Source of the DNA: Bacillota bacterium
GTDB taxonomy: Bacteria > Bacillota > Clostridia > Christensenellales > Aristaeellaceae
DNA: 44,643 nt
Reading direction: 5' to 3'
Assembly: GCA_023415715.1 (NCBI GenBank)
Contig: JAEZJP010000031.1
Location: 1-44,643, forward strand
Shown here: positions 33,154 to 40,611 of the stretch, in pieces
Numbering within the stretch: the stretch's first letter is position 1
Layout: each line of letters opens with the position of its first letter
Notes under the pieces: generated by a model
The model's database searches: none
The model's input: the letters and a program-made list of their open reading frames with translations, nothing else
What the model was told of the DNA's origin: nothing
Position numbers and translations under genes: made by a program

Positions 33154-33174
33154 TATTTATCCCTTGAGAATCCC
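33152..33174 (+). repeat. Right arm of the second hairpin, separated from its left arm
   Basis: TTTATCCCTTGAGAATCCC matches the right half of the second hairpin at the U32 and pheT genes (ATCCCTTTGGAATCCC on the same sense strand). The matching left-arm remnant (CTGCAAAAGG) is at 32931-32940, so about 210 bp of repeats lie where the loop would be. Confidence 0.65.
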
Positions 33175-33298
33175 TTCTTCAGTATAAATAACAGAACGCC
33201 TCTTCCGCAGCTCGACTGTTCCGGTAGGGGTATATTTTTTATAGCTGTATTACTAATGCAAATGGGAGCGCATCCCTCGCGGTGGGAGGCTTTCCAAA

Positions 33299-33424
33299 AG
33301 CCTTCCCCTTGAGGGGAAGGTGGCGCCGCAGCGCCGGATGAGGTGTTTAGCTGCAAACGTCTGCCTATCTATTAACACCTCATCAGTCTCCTTTGTCGAC
33401 AGCTTCCCCTCAAGGGGAAGCCTT
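33299..33424. repeat. Miniature inverted-repeat element
   Basis: The left end CTTCCCCTTGAGGGGAAG (near 33302) and the right end CTTCCCCTCAAGGGGAAG (near 33403) are reverse complements and are themselves palindromic; the inverted similarity extends inward to GATGAGGTGTT / AACACCTCATC. The element is about 125 bp with no coding capacity. I recall similar elements in gut Clostridia, but could not check. Confidence 0.75.
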
Positions 33425-33460
33425 AGTATGTTCCTTTCAATCTTTATTTTCAGGGTGTAA

Positions 33461-33509
33461 TAAAAAATCTGCTTCTTCCGGCCTGATCTTACCGGAGAAA
33501 AGCAGATTT
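33461..33509 (-). terminator. Intrinsic terminator downstream of pheT
   Basis: On the minus strand AAATCTGCTT and TCCGG pair with CCGGA and AAGCAGATTT, followed by TTTATT. It lies about 70 bp after the pheT stop, beyond the repeat hairpins. Confidence 0.85.
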
Positions 33510-33532
33510 CCTATTGTCCAAAGACGGGGATT

Positions 33533-33585
33533 CCCAAGGGATATATCCCTTGGGCGGGGATCCCTAGGGGGCAGTGCCCCCTAGG
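33533..33585 (-). repeat. Two-hairpin gene-terminal element containing the pheT stop codon
   Basis: Read on the minus strand, CCTAGGGGGC pairs with GCCCCCTAGG, and the pheT TAG stop (33581-33583) is inside the left arm. The second hairpin CCCAAGGGAT / ATCCCTTGGG follows at 33533-33554. Order and spacing match the element after the U32 gene. Confidence 0.85.
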
Positions 33586-35974
33586 AGCGGATTACAGCGT
33601 TAAAATCCTGCGCGCATGCCTTTAGCACCTTTTCCATCGCCGCCGTAATTTCAGCCTCGGTTAGCGTATGGTCGGCGGCCCGGAAGGAGAGGGAGAAGGC
33701 TACGGATTTTTTGCCTTCGCCAAGCTGTGCGCCGCGGTACACATCGAACATGCGGCATTCTTCCAGCAGTACACCAGCCGCCTTTTCCATGGCCGCCATC
33801 ACGGGGCCTACGGGCTGGCTTTCCGCCATCACTAGAGCCAGGTCCCGGCTCACGGCGGGGTAGCGGGGCAGTGGGTTCACATCCCCCATGAGCACGGCCA
33901 GGGAGCTTGCAAGGCTTAAATCGATTTCTGCAATGAGGCCCCGTTCCGGCATATCAAAGGCTTCCATGGTATCGGGATGCACTTCACCCAGCACCGCCAG
34001 CCTCTGCCCGTTTACCGTCAGCACGGCGCACCGGCCCGGATGGTGATAACTTTCCCCACCTGGGGCGATTTCCGCTTTGATGCCCCAGACGGTCAACAGC
34101 GTACTGACAATATCCCGCAGCGTGTAGAAGTCCGCCTGGCCACCGTAAAGCCCGATGCAAAGGGTGGGCGTTTCCGTGGGCAGGTTCTCTTCAGTTGGTT
34201 TGTTCATGTCAAATACCGCGGCTACTTCATACAGCCATGCCTTTTCATTGCCCCTGTTCATGTTCAGGGCCAAAGTTTGAAGCATGCCGGGGACCAGGCT
34301 GGGCCGCATGACGCGGGTATCCTCCCCCAGGGGATTCAATAACATCAGAGGCTTATTCCGGCCGTCTTCCCTGGCAAGGTTCAGCTTTTCTATGGCCTTC
34401 TGGCTGATGAAAGAGAAGTTCATGATTTCACTGAGGCCCAAGCCGTTAAGCCTTAAGCCCAGCGCGTCGCGAAAACGCATGAAGGTACTGCGCCCGCCGG
34501 GGGTGGCTTCGCCCCTTAAACGCGTTGCGGGGATGGACTCATAGCCATAAATGCGCAGCACTTCCTCGGAAAGGTCGGCCTCTCCCTCCACATCCTGGCG
34601 GAAGTCGGGCACGGTAACGTCGATTTCATCAGAGTTTACCTTTACTTCAAAGTGCAGGCTTTTCAATATTTCCACCATTGCCTGCGCGGGAATAGCCACG
34701 CCGGTGCGCTTTGCAATCCTTAAAAGGGAAGCATGAATCACCTGCGGCTTTTGCGGGTTCGGGTATACATCGATGATGCCCGGCACCACATCCCCGGCAT
34801 CCAGCAGGTTGATCATTTGGCAGGCCCGCTGCATTGCCTCCATCGCAGTTTTTGGACTGACGCCCTTCTCAAACCTGCCGCTGGCTTCCGTGCGCATGCC
34901 GAGGCTTCTGGCAGCCAGGCGGGTGCCGGTGCGGTCAAAAGCGGCGCACTCGAACATAAGCGTCCTGGTGCTTTCGGTTATCTCGCTTTCCTCACCGCCC
35001 ATGATGCCGGCAACACCGGTGGGGCCTTCGCCATCGCAGATAAGAAGCTCGATCCCAGTTAGATCTCGTTCCTTGCCGTCCAGCGTCTTGATGATTTCGC
35101 CGGCTTTTGCCTTGCGGACAATGATCTCCCCACCCCGCACTTTTGAAAGATCAAAGGCGTGCATAGGGTGGCCCGTTTCCAGCATGATAAAGTTGGTGAT
35201 ATCCACTACATTGTTAATGGAGCGCATGCCGGCGCCGTACAGGTATTTGCGCAGCCAAAGGGGCGAAGGCTTAACCCGTACGTTTTTAACGACTCTTGCC
35301 ACGTACCGGGGGCAAAAATCAGTGTCTTCCACCGTGACCTTCACAAAGGTTTGGATGTTGCCATCCGCTTCCGTTACGTTGATTGATGGCTTTTGAAAGC
35401 TGGTTTTCAGGGCCACCGCCGTTTCCCTGGCCACACCCCAAACGCACAGGCAGTCGGGCCTGTTGGCCAGTATCTCAAAATCGACGACAGTATCGTCAAG
35501 GCCGAAGATGGTTTTCACATCGGTCCCAAGCGGGTATTCCTCCTGAAAAATGAGCAGACCCGCGTCGCCAACGGAGGGGTACAATTCCTGGGGTACGGTA
35601 AGCTCCGTGGCAGAGCAGAGCATGCCCTCGCTCATGACGCCGCGCAGCTTGCCCTTTTTGATCTTCACGCCGCCGGGGAGCTTCGCTCCTTCCAGGGCTA
35701 CCGGCACAAGTATGCCTGGCTTAACGTTTGGCGCACCGCATACGACCTGCAAAAGCGCGCTCTGCCCCGCATCCACGGAGCATACGTGCAAATGGTCGCT
35801 GCCTTCCACCTTATCAACGGTGAGCACGCGGCCCACCACCACTTTTTCAATATCCTCACCCAGGGCTTCCACGCCTTCCACCGCCGTGCCGGTCCAGATC
35901 ATGCGGTCCTGATAGGTTTTTGCATCCACGGGGATGGGCGCGTATTCCTTGATCCATTGCATGGGAAGCTTCAT
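33581..35974 (-). CDS. pheT: Phenylalanyl-tRNA synthetase beta subunit
   Basis: This 797-residue protein is standard PheT length. In order it has an EMAP/tRNA-binding domain (about 39-150, GSDHLHVCSVDAG), the B3/B4 editing region, the B5 domain and a C-terminal ferredoxin-like anticodon-binding domain (about 705-797, RYPAVSRDLALVM). With PheS it forms the alpha2-beta2 enzyme that charges tRNA-Phe and edits mischarged Tyr. I chose the ATG at 35974 because GAGGAGGG lies just upstream. It is 19 bp after pheS and shares its T-box leader. The stop codon is inside a repeat hairpin. Confidence 0.95.
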   Translation of the reverse strand: MKLPMQWIKEYAPIPVDAKTYQDRMIWTGTAVEGVEALGEDIEKVVVGRVLTVDKVEGSDHLHVCSVDAGQSALLQVVCGAPNVKPGILVPVALEGAKLPGGVKIKKGKLRGVMSEGMLCSATELTVPQELYPSVGDAGLLIFQEEYPLGTDVKTIFGLDDTVVDFEILANRPDCLCVWGVARETAVALKTSFQKPSINVTEADGNIQTFVKVTVEDTDFCPRYVARVVKNVRVKPSPLWLRKYLYGAGMRSINNVVDITNFIMLETGHPMHAFDLSKVRGGEIIVRKAKAGEIIKTLDGKERDLTGIELLICDGEGPTGVAGIMGGEESEITESTRTLMFECAAFDRTGTRLAARSLGMRTEASGRFEKGVSPKTAMEAMQRACQMINLLDAGDVVPGIIDVYPNPQKPQVIHASLLRIAKRTGVAIPAQAMVEILKSLHFEVKVNSDEIDVTVPDFRQDVEGEADLSEEVLRIYGYESIPATRLRGEATPGGRSTFMRFRDALGLRLNGLGLSEIMNFSFISQKAIEKLNLAREDGRNKPLMLLNPLGEDTRVMRPSLVPGMLQTLALNMNRGNEKAWLYEVAAVFDMNKPTEENLPTETPTLCIGLYGGQADFYTLRDIVSTLLTVWGIKAEIAPGGESYHHPGRCAVLTVNGQRLAVLGEVHPDTMEAFDMPERGLIAEIDLSLASSLAVLMGDVNPLPRYPAVSRDLALVMAESQPVGPVMAAMEKAAGVLLEECRMFDVYRGAQLGEGKKSVAFSLSFRAADHTLTEAEITAAMEKVLKACAQDFNAVIRS

Positions 35975-35993
35975 ATCTTCATCCCTCCTCGTC

Positions 35994-37022
35994 TTAGCGG
36001 AACTGCGACAAAAAGCGTACGTCGCCTTCGAACATAAGCCGCATGTCCCTGATCCCGTAGCGCAGCGTGGCAATACGGTCCAGGCCTATGCCAAATGCAA
36101 AGCCCGAATAAACGCTGCTGTCTATGCCGCACATATCCAGCACCTTGGGGTTTACCATACCGCTGCCCAGCACCTCTATCCAGCCGGTGCCCTTGCAGAT
36201 GCGGCAGCCCGCGCCATGGCAGGCTACGCAGGTCAGGTCCACCTCGGCGCTCGGCTCCGTGAAGGGGAAGAAAGAAGGACGGAAGCGGATCTGCATATCC
36301 GGCCCGTAAAGCCGCTTGGCAAACGCCTCCAGCGTGCCCCGCAGATCGGCCATGGTCACATCCTTATCCACTACAAGCCCTTCCAACTGATGGAATACCG
36401 GGGAATGGGTGGCGTCCACCTCGTCGGCACGGTAGACACGGCCGGAGCAGATAACGCGGATGGGCGGCTTGCGGGTAAGCATGGTGCGTGCCTGGGCAGG
36501 AGAGGTATGGGTTCTAAGCACCGTGTTTTCATCAATATAAAAAGTATCCTGGGCATCCCGGGCGGGATGGTTCTTGGGCATATTGAGCAGTTCAAAGTTA
36601 TAGTGGTCCAGTTCCACCTCCGGGCCCTCCACCACTTCAAAGCCCATGCCGGCAAAGCACTCCACCATATCGCGGAGCACCAGCGTCACGGGATGCGGCG
36701 TGCCAAGCAAGGGCAGTTCCCTGGGCTCTGTCACGTCAATGGCTTCCCGCTTTAAAGCTTCCTCCCGCTCCTTTTTACCAAGCAGCGCCTGCTTATCATT
36801 CAGCAGCGTCTCAAACTCCTCACGGGCATTGTTGATAAGCTGCCCGGCCTGGGGCCGCTCCGCCGGCTCAAGCTGCCCCATCATGCGAAGCAGCGCAGTG
36901 AGGTCGCCCTTTTTGCCCAGCATGTTCACCTTCAGGCCCTCCAGCGCCTGGGTGGAGGTGACTGACTGAAGCTCCATTAAAAGGCGGTCCCGTAAGAGAG
37001 CGATTTGTTCCCGGATATCCAT
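35994..37022 (-). CDS. pheS: Phenylalanyl-tRNA synthetase alpha subunit
   Basis: This 342-residue class II synthetase has the N-terminal coiled-coil region, motif 2 (HQLEGLVVD) and motif 3 (GFAFGIGLDRIATLRYGI), plus RTHTSPAQARTM for ATP and Phe binding. It activates phenylalanine and carries the catalytic site of the heterotetramer. I chose the ATG at 37022 (GGGGAAAG upstream), which gives the usual length. The gene follows a T-box leader and precedes pheT. Confidence 0.95.
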   Translation of the reverse strand: MDIREQIALLRDRLLMELQSVTSTQALEGLKVNMLGKKGDLTALLRMMGQLEPAERPQAGQLINNAREEFETLLNDKQALLGKKEREEALKREAIDVTEPRELPLLGTPHPVTLVLRDMVECFAGMGFEVVEGPEVELDHYNFELLNMPKNHPARDAQDTFYIDENTVLRTHTSPAQARTMLTRKPPIRVICSGRVYRADEVDATHSPVFHQLEGLVVDKDVTMADLRGTLEAFAKRLYGPDMQIRFRPSFFPFTEPSAEVDLTCVACHGAGCRICKGTGWIEVLGSGMVNPKVLDMCGIDSSVYSGFAFGIGLDRIATLRYGIRDMRLMFEGDVRFLSQFR

Positions 37023-37052
37023 TTTTCTTTCCCCTTTCCGCTGCGCAGGCAA

Positions 37053-37103
37053 TAAAAAAGCCTTTCACCCCATAGGCCATAGGACTAGCCATGGGACGAA
37101 GGC
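37053..37103 (-). terminator. T-box terminator upstream of pheS
   Basis: On the minus strand GCCTTCGTCCCAT (37091-37103) pairs with ATGGGGTGAAAGGC (37060-37073), followed by a T-rich run at 37051-37059. It is the terminator arm of the T-box switch. Confidence 0.85.
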
Positions 37104-37410
37104 ATACTGCCGCGTGTTACCACCCAAATTCCGCACAGGCGTAAACCTTATGCGCTCGCCGCTTCATAACGGGGGCGTGCCCGTCCCTGCCTACTGCCTT
37201 TTCGCCCGTCACCGCCTGCGGCGGCACCGGGTACGGCCCGGCCATTTAAAAAATAGCCTTGCCTAGGCCGGCTTTGCCGGCCCTTCAGTGGTTTAAGCGG
37301 GGAAGCTCGGGAGTGAATTTCCTGCGGGCTGTGCGGACGGCTTTCAGCCGGTGGCCGTCCTCTCTTTGGCTTGGCCCTTTAAGCAGGCTTTGTTCTCCGT
37401 CATCGCCTTT
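37060..37410 (-). promoter_or_regulatory. Phenylalanine T-box riboswitch of pheST
   Basis: On the minus strand the leader shows a Stem I start (GATGACGGAGA), an AGAGAG motif, the distal GGCTGAAAGCC element and the specifier region AAATTCACTC, with TTC (Phe) at 37315-37317. Near the 3' end GGGTGGTAACACGCGGC (37109-37125) is the T-box motif that pairs with the uncharged tRNA acceptor end. A terminator follows (37053-37103). Uncharged tRNA-Phe should stabilise the antiterminator and switch on pheST. Confidence 0.92.
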
Positions 37411-37418
37411 ATTCAACT

Positions 37419-37447
37419 ATTATAGCGCAAAGCAAATTTTGTTGCAA
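37419..37447 (-). promoter_or_regulatory. Promoter of the pheST T-box leader
   Basis: On the minus strand TTGCAA (37442-37447), a 17-bp spacer and perfect TATAAT (37419-37424) lie only about 10 bp from the stop codon of the upstream EAL gene. Confidence 0.8.
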
Positions 37448-37456
37448 GTCAAAATT

Positions 37457-39514
37457 TCATCCAAGCATTTTGAATGCTTTTTCCTCGGACAGCGGGCGGC
37501 TGAGAAGATATCCCTGTATGTAGTCGCAATGATGATTGATAAGGTACTGCCTTTGTTTATCCTGCTCCACACCCTCGGCAACCACGCTGTGCCCAAGCTT
37601 GTGGGCCATGGAGATAATGTCCCCTACGATCACATCATCTTGATCCTGCATCATAAGCCCATCGATAAACTGCTTATCCAATTTCAGGCAGTTTACATTC
37701 AATTCGATTTCTCTGGCCAGGGAGGAATATCCTGTTCCAAAGTCGTCGATGGAGACGGCGATCCCCTTTTCGCGAATGGCGCCAAGCTTTTCGTTGATCT
37801 TTTGATAGCTGTCGGAAAATACTGATTCGGTGATTTCCAGCGTAATATTGCCTGCGCTTACATTTGCCTCGGCGACCGCTTCCAGAAGATCGGAAAGGAA
37901 ATCATCCCTTTTCAGCTGAACGGCGGAAATGTTAATGGCGATCACCTTGTCATGAATGCCGTTTAGCTCCAGGCGCTTCAAAAAACCGCAGGCCAGCCGT
38001 ATGATCCTTTTGCCCAAAGGAACAATCAATTGCGCTTTCTCGGCGATGGGAATAAATTCATTGGGAGGCACCTGGCCCGCCCTGTCGCCTGTAAACCTGG
38101 CCAAGGCTTCAAACCCGTAGATGGCACCTGTTTGGGCATGGAATATGGGCTGATACACCATATAGAGGGATGTATCGCTTTCATTTCTCACACACTTTAA
38201 GAGCTCGGACTTGATGAGTTCGTTCCGGTTGACGGCGGCCTCCATATTCCTGTCAAAGAAGCTGCACCTTTCCGTATGGTTCGCGGCTGCGTGTTCGGCT
38301 GCGATGGAAGCAAGCTTCAAAATATCGTCAACACTTGTTTGCGCGCTTTCCAACTCAAGAACGCCGACAGTGCCGTATACCCGAACCTCATTTAGGCAGG
38401 CATCCAGAACCTCAATCAAGGTCCGGCAAAGCTTTTGAAGTTCTTCTTTGCACTCATACTGCCGGACATAAAAGATGAACCGGTCGCCGGCAATTTGATA
38501 TAGATGACGGTGCGGCGTTGAAAGCTCGGCCAGTTTAACGGCAACCTGCTTTAGCAGAACTTCGCTGTAAGCGTACCCATGAATTACGTTTACCCCGCCA
38601 AATTCATTCAGCGCCGCAAGCAGAAGTGCCCTTTTTATGGAAGGTTGGATCTGAAGATCACGGTTGAACACTTCCTCAAAATGATTCCTGTTATAAACAC
38701 CCGTCAGCGGATCATGCTCGCTCATATATTTCAGCTTGATCTCATGCTGCTTGCGCTCGGTAATATCCTTTATAATGCACAAATGGGTGAAGTTTGACAT
38801 GTTCTCCAGATACAGACTGGACATGTTCATATGCACCCAGACAAGGGAACCATCCGGCTTGATATACCGCTTTTCCAAATCGTAACCGCTGATTAAGCCG
38901 GACGTAAGCTTTGCATAGTTGTCAAGATCAGCTTTCAGATCATCCGGATGCGTTATATCCGTCCATCTCAGGGAGGATAATTCATCCAGCGTCCTTCCCG
39001 TGATAGCGGAATACATGGGGTTGACGGCCGGGCTGTCGCCAAAGATTGTTTTCACATATTTGCTGCTATGGCCAATATACACACCTACAGTAGCCTGATC
39101 AAATATGGAGCGGAAAAGCGCCTCGCTGGCCCGGAGCCTGCTTTCCGATTCCACCAGCTTTTCCTTTTCTTTCGTAAGTTCAGCGTTTGCAGACTCCAAA
39201 AGGGTATTGGCGGCCTGGGCGCTTAATTGGGACGCACTGGCCTCCTTCAGGTAAGGATACACCAGGCAGAAGATCAGCGCAGCGGTGGCAGCGACATAAA
39301 ACACACCCTTGGCAATGCTGACAAGGGTTATGCTGGACAATTCCTTGAAAATGGATTCAACGATCAGATCGGAAAAAACGATCCAAAGGCAGCCAACCAT
39401 CAAATAGATTAAGGTAATCCAGATGGATTTACCAAAAGCGCCGTTGGATGAATGGTGTATGATCCGGGCCTCGATTTTATTTGGATTCCGCATACGTTTT
39501 TTGGGTGTAAGCAT
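37457..39514 (-). CDS. Membrane PAS-GGDEF-EAL cyclic-di-GMP protein, probable phosphodiesterase
   Basis: This 685-residue protein has two membrane segments (about 30-50 and 65-88), a coiled-coil linker, a PAS domain (about 128-255), a GGDEF domain (about 265-420) and an EAL domain (about 435-680). The cyclase motif is degenerate (A342-G-D-R-F instead of GGDEF). The EAL domain is intact: E469-A-L, NIS near 528, E560 in LEITES, DDFGTGYSSL (590-599) and EGVE (647-650). It is therefore likely a c-di-GMP phosphodiesterase, perhaps modulated by the degenerate GGDEF and PAS domains. The ATG at 39514 follows AGGAGATAGG. It lies directly upstream of the pheST leader, so its transcript may read into that leader. 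Confidence 0.92.
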   Translation of the reverse strand: MLTPKKRMRNPNKIEARIIHHSSNGAFGKSIWITLIYLMVGCLWIVFSDLIVESIFKELSSITLVSIAKGVFYVAATAALIFCLVYPYLKEASASQLSAQAANTLLESANAELTKEKEKLVESESRLRASEALFRSIFDQATVGVYIGHSSKYVKTIFGDSPAVNPMYSAITGRTLDELSSLRWTDITHPDDLKADLDNYAKLTSGLISGYDLEKRYIKPDGSLVWVHMNMSSLYLENMSNFTHLCIIKDITERKQHEIKLKYMSEHDPLTGVYNRNHFEEVFNRDLQIQPSIKRALLLAALNEFGGVNVIHGYAYSEVLLKQVAVKLAELSTPHRHLYQIAGDRFIFYVRQYECKEELQKLCRTLIEVLDACLNEVRVYGTVGVLELESAQTSVDDILKLASIAAEHAAANHTERCSFFDRNMEAAVNRNELIKSELLKCVRNESDTSLYMVYQPIFHAQTGAIYGFEALARFTGDRAGQVPPNEFIPIAEKAQLIVPLGKRIIRLACGFLKRLELNGIHDKVIAINISAVQLKRDDFLSDLLEAVAEANVSAGNITLEITESVFSDSYQKINEKLGAIREKGIAVSIDDFGTGYSSLAREIELNVNCLKLDKQFIDGLMMQDQDDVIVGDIISMAHKLGHSVVAEGVEQDKQRQYLINHHCDYIQGYLLSRPLSEEKAFKMLG

Positions 39515-39842
39515 CGGCCTATCTCCTAAAATATCATGAGATTGGTCGGTTTGGTATCATGTTCTATAAAGAAACGAATACACATGGGAAAGTTGGTAAA
39601 GTTCAGGTCGGGCAATAGCAAAAGCCGATATGTTTTTCTGTTAATCATTTAATTTCCCCGCGCAATGCCATTTTCCTTCCTTTTTTGCGCAAAAATTACG
39701 GAAAAATCCATAAAGTATATACCCCCATTTCCAGCTTGTAAACACTGTTACGAGTTGCGCCGGTACAAATCCGTTTACAGGGATTGCAAATCCGACCCGG
39801 GTGAAGTAAGCTTATAGATATACCACAGGAAAGGATACGATC
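39515..39842. other. Intergenic region between divergent genes, no clear element
   Basis: This 328-bp gap separates the EAL gene (minus) from the HAD gene (plus). It is AT-rich in places, but no -35/-10 pair of good quality, riboswitch or repeat was recognised. Both genes have ribosome-binding sites (AGGAG and AGGAAAGG), so promoters presumably lie here but are weak or regulated. Confidence 0.55.
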
Positions 39843-40541
39843 ATGACTGCAAGCAGATATTCCTTGCTTTTATCGGACGCCGACAACACGCTCTTTGATT
39901 TTTTCGCAGCGGAAAAGGCAGCGCTGAAGGACGCGTTATCCTTTTGCGGCCTGCCCTTTTCGGAAGAAACCGCGGAATTGTATTCCCGCATCAACGATTC
40001 GCTTTGGAAAGCCTTAGAGAGAAGGGAAATCACTCAGGAGGAACTGAGGATCGAACGTTTCAGGCGGCTGCTCGATCACTTTTCCGCCGTTACCCATACA
40101 GCGGAGGAAATGGGCAATTGTTTTACCGACCGTTTGGGCCAATACGCCTTTTTGCTGCCCGGCGCATTGGAATTTGTGAAGACGGTGCATAAAGTCATGC
40201 CCATCGTGCTGGTCACCAACGGTATTGCCTCGGTGCAAAGATCAAGGCTGCAAAAATCGCAAATCGCACCCTACATCACAGATGTCATCATCAGCGGAGA
40301 AATCGGCTGTTCCAAACCCGACCCGAAAATGCTGTTCATCGCCATGGAAAAGATGAACATAACCGACAAAAGCAGCGTGATCCTGCTGGGGGACAGCCTT
40401 ACAGCCGACATCGAGGCTGCCCGCCGGGCTGGCCTTGCCTCCATTCACCTGTGCGGGTTCAATAACAAACAGGAAAAATCGCCCGCTGATTTCCAGGCTG
40501 AAACACTGGAGGACGTCTGTAAGATACTGTTAGGCGGTTGA
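39843..40541 (+). CDS. HAD-family phosphatase (YjjG-like nucleotidase)
   Basis: This 232-residue protein has HAD motif I in LLSDADNTLFDF (D12, D14), motif II in VLVTNG, the lysine region CSKPDPKM, and motif IV in LLGDSLTADI. The DADNTLFDF form and length match the YjjG/YfnB group of nucleotidases acting on non-canonical pyrimidine nucleotides; the substrate is inferred from family only. The ATG follows AGGAAAGG. Its TGA stop is inside the -35 box of the next gene's promoter. Confidence 0.88.
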   Translation: MTASRYSLLLSDADNTLFDFFAAEKAALKDALSFCGLPFSEETAELYSRINDSLWKALERREITQEELRIERFRRLLDHFSAVTHTAEEMGNCFTDRLGQYAFLLPGALEFVKTVHKVMPIVLVTNGIASVQRSRLQKSQIAPYITDVIISGEIGCSKPDPKMLFIAMEKMNITDKSSVILLGDSLTADIEAARRAGLASIHLCGFNNKQEKSPADFQAETLEDVCKILLGG

Positions 40542-40566
40542 CAGGCCATAAGCTCCGGCTTACAAT
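40538..40566 (+). promoter_or_regulatory. Promoter of the ABC-permease-nagA operon
   Basis: A perfect TTGACA (40538-40543), 17-bp spacer and TACAAT (40561-40566). The -35 contains the HAD gene's TGA stop. Transcription should start near 40573, where an in-frame ATG also lies, leaving open a leaderless start 13 codons before the preferred one. Confidence 0.8.
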
Positions 40567-40611
40567 ACATAAATGACCCACTTCACCCGGCGGAAGGAAG
40601 GTGACACCGCC

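Noticed and set aside
32903..33174. A possible CRISPR array in the repeats after the aldolase-like gene
   Set aside because: There are only two or so long (69-81 bp) units with almost identical spacers and no cas gene, so this is an intergenic repeat, not an array.
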